Shown here: positions 60,884 to 64,000 of the stretch, one piece after another
Layout of the letters: each line of letters opens with the position of its first letter
Position numbering within the stretch: position 1 is the first letter of the stretch
DNA from: Planctomycetota bacterium
GTDB taxonomy: Bacteria > Planctomycetota > Phycisphaerae > Sedimentisphaerales > Anaerohalosphaeraceae
Assembly: GCA_029552545.1 (NCBI GenBank)
Contig: JAKPDO010000013.1
Location: forward strand, 1-64,000
Length of the DNA stretch: 64,000 bases
Direction of reading: 5' to 3'
Program-made: the position numbers and the translations under genes
The notes under the pieces: model-generated
What the model saw: the letters and a program-made list of their open reading frames with translations, nothing else
Told to the model about the DNA's origin: nothing
Database searches by the model: none

Positions 60884-62176
60884 ATGGCGAAACGAGGAGG
60901 AAGAAAAAAGGGGGGGCATGCATTCTGTTTACTCTTTTTGTTTCTTTTCGTTTTTTGTTCCGCTGTTGTTTGTGCCGATTTAGGTCCTTCTGATGTTCTG
61001 ATTTTGGTCAACTCTCAAAGCAACACGAGTCGGTATATTGCAAAGATGTACCGATGGTATTATCTATCCATTCAGGATTGGCAGGTGCTGGAACTGCAGG
61101 GACTGGCAGACTGCAGCGGGCCGAATTCGACGGCGGCGGATGAGATTCTTACGCGGGAGCAGTACAACAATCTGATTGCCGGACCGCTTCGGTCCTATCT
61201 GTTGGCCAATGGAATCGAAAAACAAATTAAAGTGATCATCACGACGGCGGGATTGCCGTACCGCATTGAGGACACCAAACCAAATTTCGCCGATGTGGTT
61301 TACCCGGGCGGTTCTAACTGGTCGATTGTGATGAATGCGGAATGTCAGGTGAATGCGGCATCGGTGGAGTCGGAATTGACCTGTCTTTGGTATTTGGAAT
61401 CCGGCGGCAATCCCTGTCCGATCGAGAATCGGATTGTCAATCCGTATCAGGGGTGTCGAAGCCGGTTTGATTTGTTTGAACGGCAGATGCCGTATGCGGA
61501 GGATTTGATTTGGTCCTTTGCCATTTCACGCAAACCGGGAGTGGATTCTCCGTATATGGAGGGGACGGCATATGGGTACGGAACCGTCCATCGGCGGTTT
61601 GGACCGGGGAGGATGTATTTGGTCTGCCGGCTGGATGGACCGAAGAATCAGGGGCAAAGTGCGATTTTTGCTGTGCGTGCGATGCTGGAGCGGGCCAAGC
61701 GGGCCGGTTCTCCGCAATGTGGGGTCAATCCGAAACAGGCGGTTGTAATCCTCGATGATGCTCCCAAAGCTCCTTCCGGAGATATTGATTACAATCGGGT
61801 GTTCAATCTGCACGACAGCAGCGTAAATTTCTGGGAATATCAGGGAGCCCCGTGGCCTCCGGATGCCTACGGCAATTGTGTGAAAAATGATTATGTGGAA
61901 GCATTTAACAGCTTGTCTGTGGGATATTTTGCACAGGGGGCATTATATTTTGGTTCTTCACCGGATATGAAGGATTTGCCGGTGATATTGGACTACCGGG
62001 AGCGAACCTGCACATCGGCAGCGGTCTTTGAAACCTTGTATGCGTATTTTCCGGACAGGACCGAGCCGCAGGGGGTGATTGGGTTCAGCTGTTTTGGGAT
62101 GAATGGGGATGAAGGGCGCACGAAGACGTATTTGCTGAACGGCGGGGCAGACGGGGGGTGCTTTTTTCCTTTTTGA
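60884..62176 (+). CDS. TIGR03790-family secreted protein, N-terminal part before a frameshift
   Basis: A 430-residue frame with a signal peptide (CLLFLFLFVFCSAVVC) and a mature start DLGPSDVLILVNSQSNTSRYIAKMYR, typical of TIGR03790, an uncharacterised family often found beside PEP-CTERM genes. IKVIITTAGLPYRIED, YLVCRLDGPKNQGQSAIF and VVILDDAPKAPSGDIDYNRV are further family blocks. It ends prematurely with YLLNGGADGGCFFPF just where the family continues; that continuation is the next frame, shifted by -1, over G6 (62153-62158) and T6 (62162-62167) runs. AAGGA precedes the ATG. Function is unknown. Confidence 0.78.
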   Translation: MAKRGGRKKGGHAFCLLFLFLFVFCSAVVCADLGPSDVLILVNSQSNTSRYIAKMYRWYYLSIQDWQVLELQGLADCSGPNSTAADEILTREQYNNLIAGPLRSYLLANGIEKQIKVIITTAGLPYRIEDTKPNFADVVYPGGSNWSIVMNAECQVNAASVESELTCLWYLESGGNPCPIENRIVNPYQGCRSRFDLFERQMPYAEDLIWSFAISRKPGVDSPYMEGTAYGYGTVHRRFGPGRMYLVCRLDGPKNQGQSAIFAVRAMLERAKRAGSPQCGVNPKQAVVILDDAPKAPSGDIDYNRVFNLHDSSVNFWEYQGAPWPPDAYGNCVKNDYVEAFNSLSVGYFAQGALYFGSSPDMKDLPVILDYRERTCTSAAVFETLYAYFPDRTEPQGVIGFSCFGMNGDEGRTKTYLLNGGADGGCFFPF

Positions 62177-62712
62177 ACGGGGCGGTGTTTACTTCGTTGG
62201 AGAGCTTCAATGCGGTGACGCTGTTTTCAAATGTTTCGACGACTCAGGCGAAGATTGTTGATTTTATTAAGGCGGGTGGGACGGGGGCGATTGGGCACAG
62301 CTTTGAACCGCAGGCGGATGCAGCGGTTGATAATCAATTTTTGTACAGCAATTTGCTGGCGGACCGGGATGGGGATGGACGGGCGGATTTGACCTTTGCG
62401 GAAGCCGCCTGGTCGGCGGTACCCTATTTAAGCTGGTCGGAAGTGGTAATTGGCGACCCGTTAATGCGGATTGCCTATGGCCCCGGCCAGCCGAAAGCGT
62501 GGAGTTGTTTGTTTGCCGATGCGAACTTGGATAGGGTAGTTAACAGTGTTGATCTTTATATCGTTCGCTATTTTTATGGCGGGATTTTGAATACGAATGA
62601 GAAGGAGTGGTTTGAGAAATATTATGACTTTGCGGATGTAGACCAAAATGGGATTGTTAACTCTGTGGATGTTTACATAATTCGATACTTATACGGTACA
62701 ATATACGAGTAA
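62158..62712 (+). CDS. TIGR03790 C-terminal part with type I dockerin
   Basis: A frame of 184 residues that overlaps the end of the previous one by 19 bp. It begins FLNGAVFTSLESF and completes TIGR03790, with DFIKAGGTGAIGHSFEPQ and LSWSEVVIGDPLMR. The C-terminus has two dockerin repeats, DANLDRVVNSVDLYIVRY and DVDQNGIVNSVDVYIIRY, each a calcium loop with the N-S-V-D helix. It lacks its own signal peptide and start context, so it is either joined by frameshifting or lost in a broken gene. A base missing in a homopolymer of the assembly is equally possible. Confidence 0.7.
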   Translation: MLFSFLNGAVFTSLESFNAVTLFSNVSTTQAKIVDFIKAGGTGAIGHSFEPQADAAVDNQFLYSNLLADRDGDGRADLTFAEAAWSAVPYLSWSEVVIGDPLMRIAYGPGQPKAWSCLFADANLDRVVNSVDLYIVRYFYGGILNTNEKEWFEKYYDFADVDQNGIVNSVDVYIIRYLYGTIYE

Positions 62713-62750
62713 TATCCAGAATAAAAAATTTTTTTAATTCGTTTTTTTTC

Positions 62751-62779
62751 TTGACATTTTTTTGTATTTGTGGAGAATT
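62751..62779 (+). promoter_or_regulatory. Probable promoter of the second PEP-CTERM gene
   Basis: A consensus TTGACA at 62751-62756 is followed after 17 bp by AGAATT, a weak -10. The start codon lies about 60 bp on. Confidence 0.4.
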
Positions 62780-62840
62780 TCGTAATGGAGTGAAAGAAAA
62801 AGTCTTCGCTAAAGCGAGGGTATATATGGAGGATGGAAAG

Positions 62841-63560
62841 ATGGAAATGAGGAAAGCAGGTTTAATTGTTGGGGGTCTGTTGTTTTGCATCACACCGATA
62901 GCTTTTGCGAGTTTGAAATATGTAGATTCCGTTGATTTAGATCTCGGTGAGTGTTATTTTTTCGATAATGCAGCACAACAATTTGTCTTAACAACACCTA
63001 CCGGCAGCAGCGAAGTACCGGTCGATATTGGAAGTCTTCACATTGCAGGAGGCGGATGGGATTATTCTTTTGTCGGCAAAATTATGATTACGCCGAGTAA
63101 TCTCTTCTGGAAGAACTCTTCAGGGAATGTGGCGGAGGCTTGGTTTACCAATTCTTCTGCCACGATGACAATCATTGCTTCAACCCTTGTTGACAATCTC
63201 ACGTCTGAAGAACTTTTCAATCCGACGACGAATCCAGGCGGTGTAGTTCTGTTAACTGCGCTGATGAATGATTCAGATGGATATTGGCAGGTTAAAGAAT
63301 CGGGCTCATATACCGATCATCTCTTTGGCGATACGCATTATGCGATAACCGGCGGAGAGTTGTATAACGGTTCACTGCTTCGAATGCTCGATTTTAGGGC
63401 GATTTGGGATTTGGATTCCTGTTCTCCGGCGAATATCTCCCGTTTTAATCAGAATCTTTACAGCGGTACGCCTTCGCTGGAGCTGCTGCCAGATGCAATT
63501 CCTGAACCGGCGACGCTCTTGCTGTTTGCAGCAGGCGGACTGTTGTTCAGAAAAAAATAG
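62841..63560 (+). CDS. PEP-CTERM sorted secreted protein
   Basis: A 239-residue protein with a signal peptide (GLIVGGLLFCITPIAFA). The C-terminus ends IPEPATLLLFAAGGLLFRKK, a PEP motif, hydrophobic segment and basic end. No domain is recognised in between; DYSFVGKIMITPSNLFW and HYAITGGELYNGSLLRMLDF suggest beta-strands. GGAGG seven bases before the ATG at 62841 selects this start over ATG at 62826. It follows the dockerin gene by 128 bp and has its own promoter. Confidence 0.82.
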   Translation: MEMRKAGLIVGGLLFCITPIAFASLKYVDSVDLDLGECYFFDNAAQQFVLTTPTGSSEVPVDIGSLHIAGGGWDYSFVGKIMITPSNLFWKNSSGNVAEAWFTNSSATMTIIASTLVDNLTSEELFNPTTNPGGVVLLTALMNDSDGYWQVKESGSYTDHLFGDTHYAITGGELYNGSLLRMLDFRAIWDLDSCSPANISRFNQNLYSGTPSLELLPDAIPEPATLLLFAAGGLLFRKK

Positions 63561-63619
63561 GAAACCGTGTTTTGTACTTTAATGACGAGAAGGAATAAGG
63601 AATTCGTGAGGAGGAAAAG

Positions 63620-64000
63620 ATGAAAAGGATAAGTGTTGGAGTTTTGCTGTTGTGTGCGGTGCCTGTTTTTGCAGGTTTGAATGTGGGGACCATTGCGATT
63701 GACGGCTTACAGGGCGATGGACTAACGGCGGTTTATAATCATCAGACGCAAACGCTGACCTGGAGCGGGGGAGCCAGCGTGTCTCTGTATTCGAGCAATA
63801 ACGGCAGCGGCGATCCGATTGCAGTGTTCAACCAGGGAATTGACATTCAAGGGACCTTTACGGTTATGACAGACCAATCGTCCGGTGATGTAGCTAAGGC
63901 ATCTTTTGCTATGGTGAATTGGTCTGTATCTATTCTGGGAACTCCTGTGATTTGGGGCACAAATAAAGTTGGAGAAATGTTTATTGAAGAAGAGCAAGTT
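63620..64000 (+). CDS. Secreted protein, probably PEP-CTERM type, cut off by the window end
   Basis: An open frame of 127 codons that runs off the window. GAGGAGG precedes the ATG. The protein begins MKRISVGVLLLCAVPVFAG, a signal peptide, followed by LNVGTIAIDGLQGDGLTAVYN, TLTWSGGASVSLYSSNN, and a stretch ending FIEEEQV. The layout parallels the protein encoded before it, so a PEP-CTERM tail is expected beyond the window. The name is inference from position and signal peptide. Confidence 0.7.
   Translation, partial: MKRISVGVLLLCAVPVFAGLNVGTIAIDGLQGDGLTAVYNHQTQTLTWSGGASVSLYSSNNGSGDPIAVFNQGIDIQGTFTVMTDQSSGDVAKASFAMVNWSVSILGTPVIWGTNKVGEMFIEEEQV

Overview
The window is a gene-dense bacterial chromosome segment whose gene set points to Planctomycetota, most likely class Phycisphaerae. 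The pointers are secreted proteins with PEP-CTERM sorting tails, a TIGR03790-type protein ending in a dockerin, several ECF sigma/anti-sigma pairs, a short flagellin with FliS, a fused ADP-forming acetyl-CoA synthetase, and many GTG/TTG starts. This assignment is inference from gene content, not from a marker-gene phylogeny. There are no rRNA genes, no CRISPR array and no recognisable transposase.

Layout. 1-5.4 kb: structured non-coding DNA, aspS, a haem-motif histidine kinase, a small lipoprotein gene and malate dehydrogenase. 5.4-13.2 kb: a five-gene minus-strand operon (aminotransferase, large GT-C-like membrane protein, DPM1-like GT2, alanine racemase, and a fusion of gamma-glutamylcyclotransferase with a probable glutamine-synthetase-like amidoligase), probably for cell-envelope or peptide modification. 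13.3-17.3 kb: an Rrf2 regulator with a clear operator, directly in front of pstSCAB. 17.3-22.5 kb: a secreted protein with an Ada-type metal site, a 3D-domain wall protein, a candidate small RNA with its own promoter and terminator, putP, a short argA and an ABC-2 permease.

22.7-33.4 kb: a seven-gene plus-strand operon of three SPFH (HflK/HflC-like) proteins, a P1B metal ATPase, an ABC exporter pair and an unknown membrane-anchored protein. 33.5-43.1 kb: a PcrA/UvrD helicase, pgi, a minus-strand tRNA-Thr/tRNA-Lys operon, ADP-forming acetyl-CoA synthetase, a CoA-transferase/GNAT fusion and cardiolipin synthase. 43.1-47.5 kb: an ECF sigma/anti-sigma pair with a secreted protein, yjbQ, and queC/queF for queuosine synthesis. 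47.5-51.5 kb: flagellin behind a sigma-28 promoter, fliS, an orphan response regulator, a PEGA lipoprotein, a tandem array of structured 100-bp repeats carrying GGA clusters, and a degenerate receiver protein behind a sigma-54-like promoter.

51.9-58.6 kb: dapA and pdxJ, a pteridine-reductase-like SDR, ribBA, a second ECF sigma/anti-sigma pair and an isochorismatase-family hydrolase. 58.7-64 kb: pilT, then a run of secreted PEP-CTERM/dockerin proteins that leaves the window inside an open gene. The dockerin protein is split by an apparent -1 frameshift.

The least explained items are the repeat array at 50.8-51.1 kb, the small RNA at 19.4 kb, the amidoligase fusion operon and the SPFH/ATPase/ABC operon.
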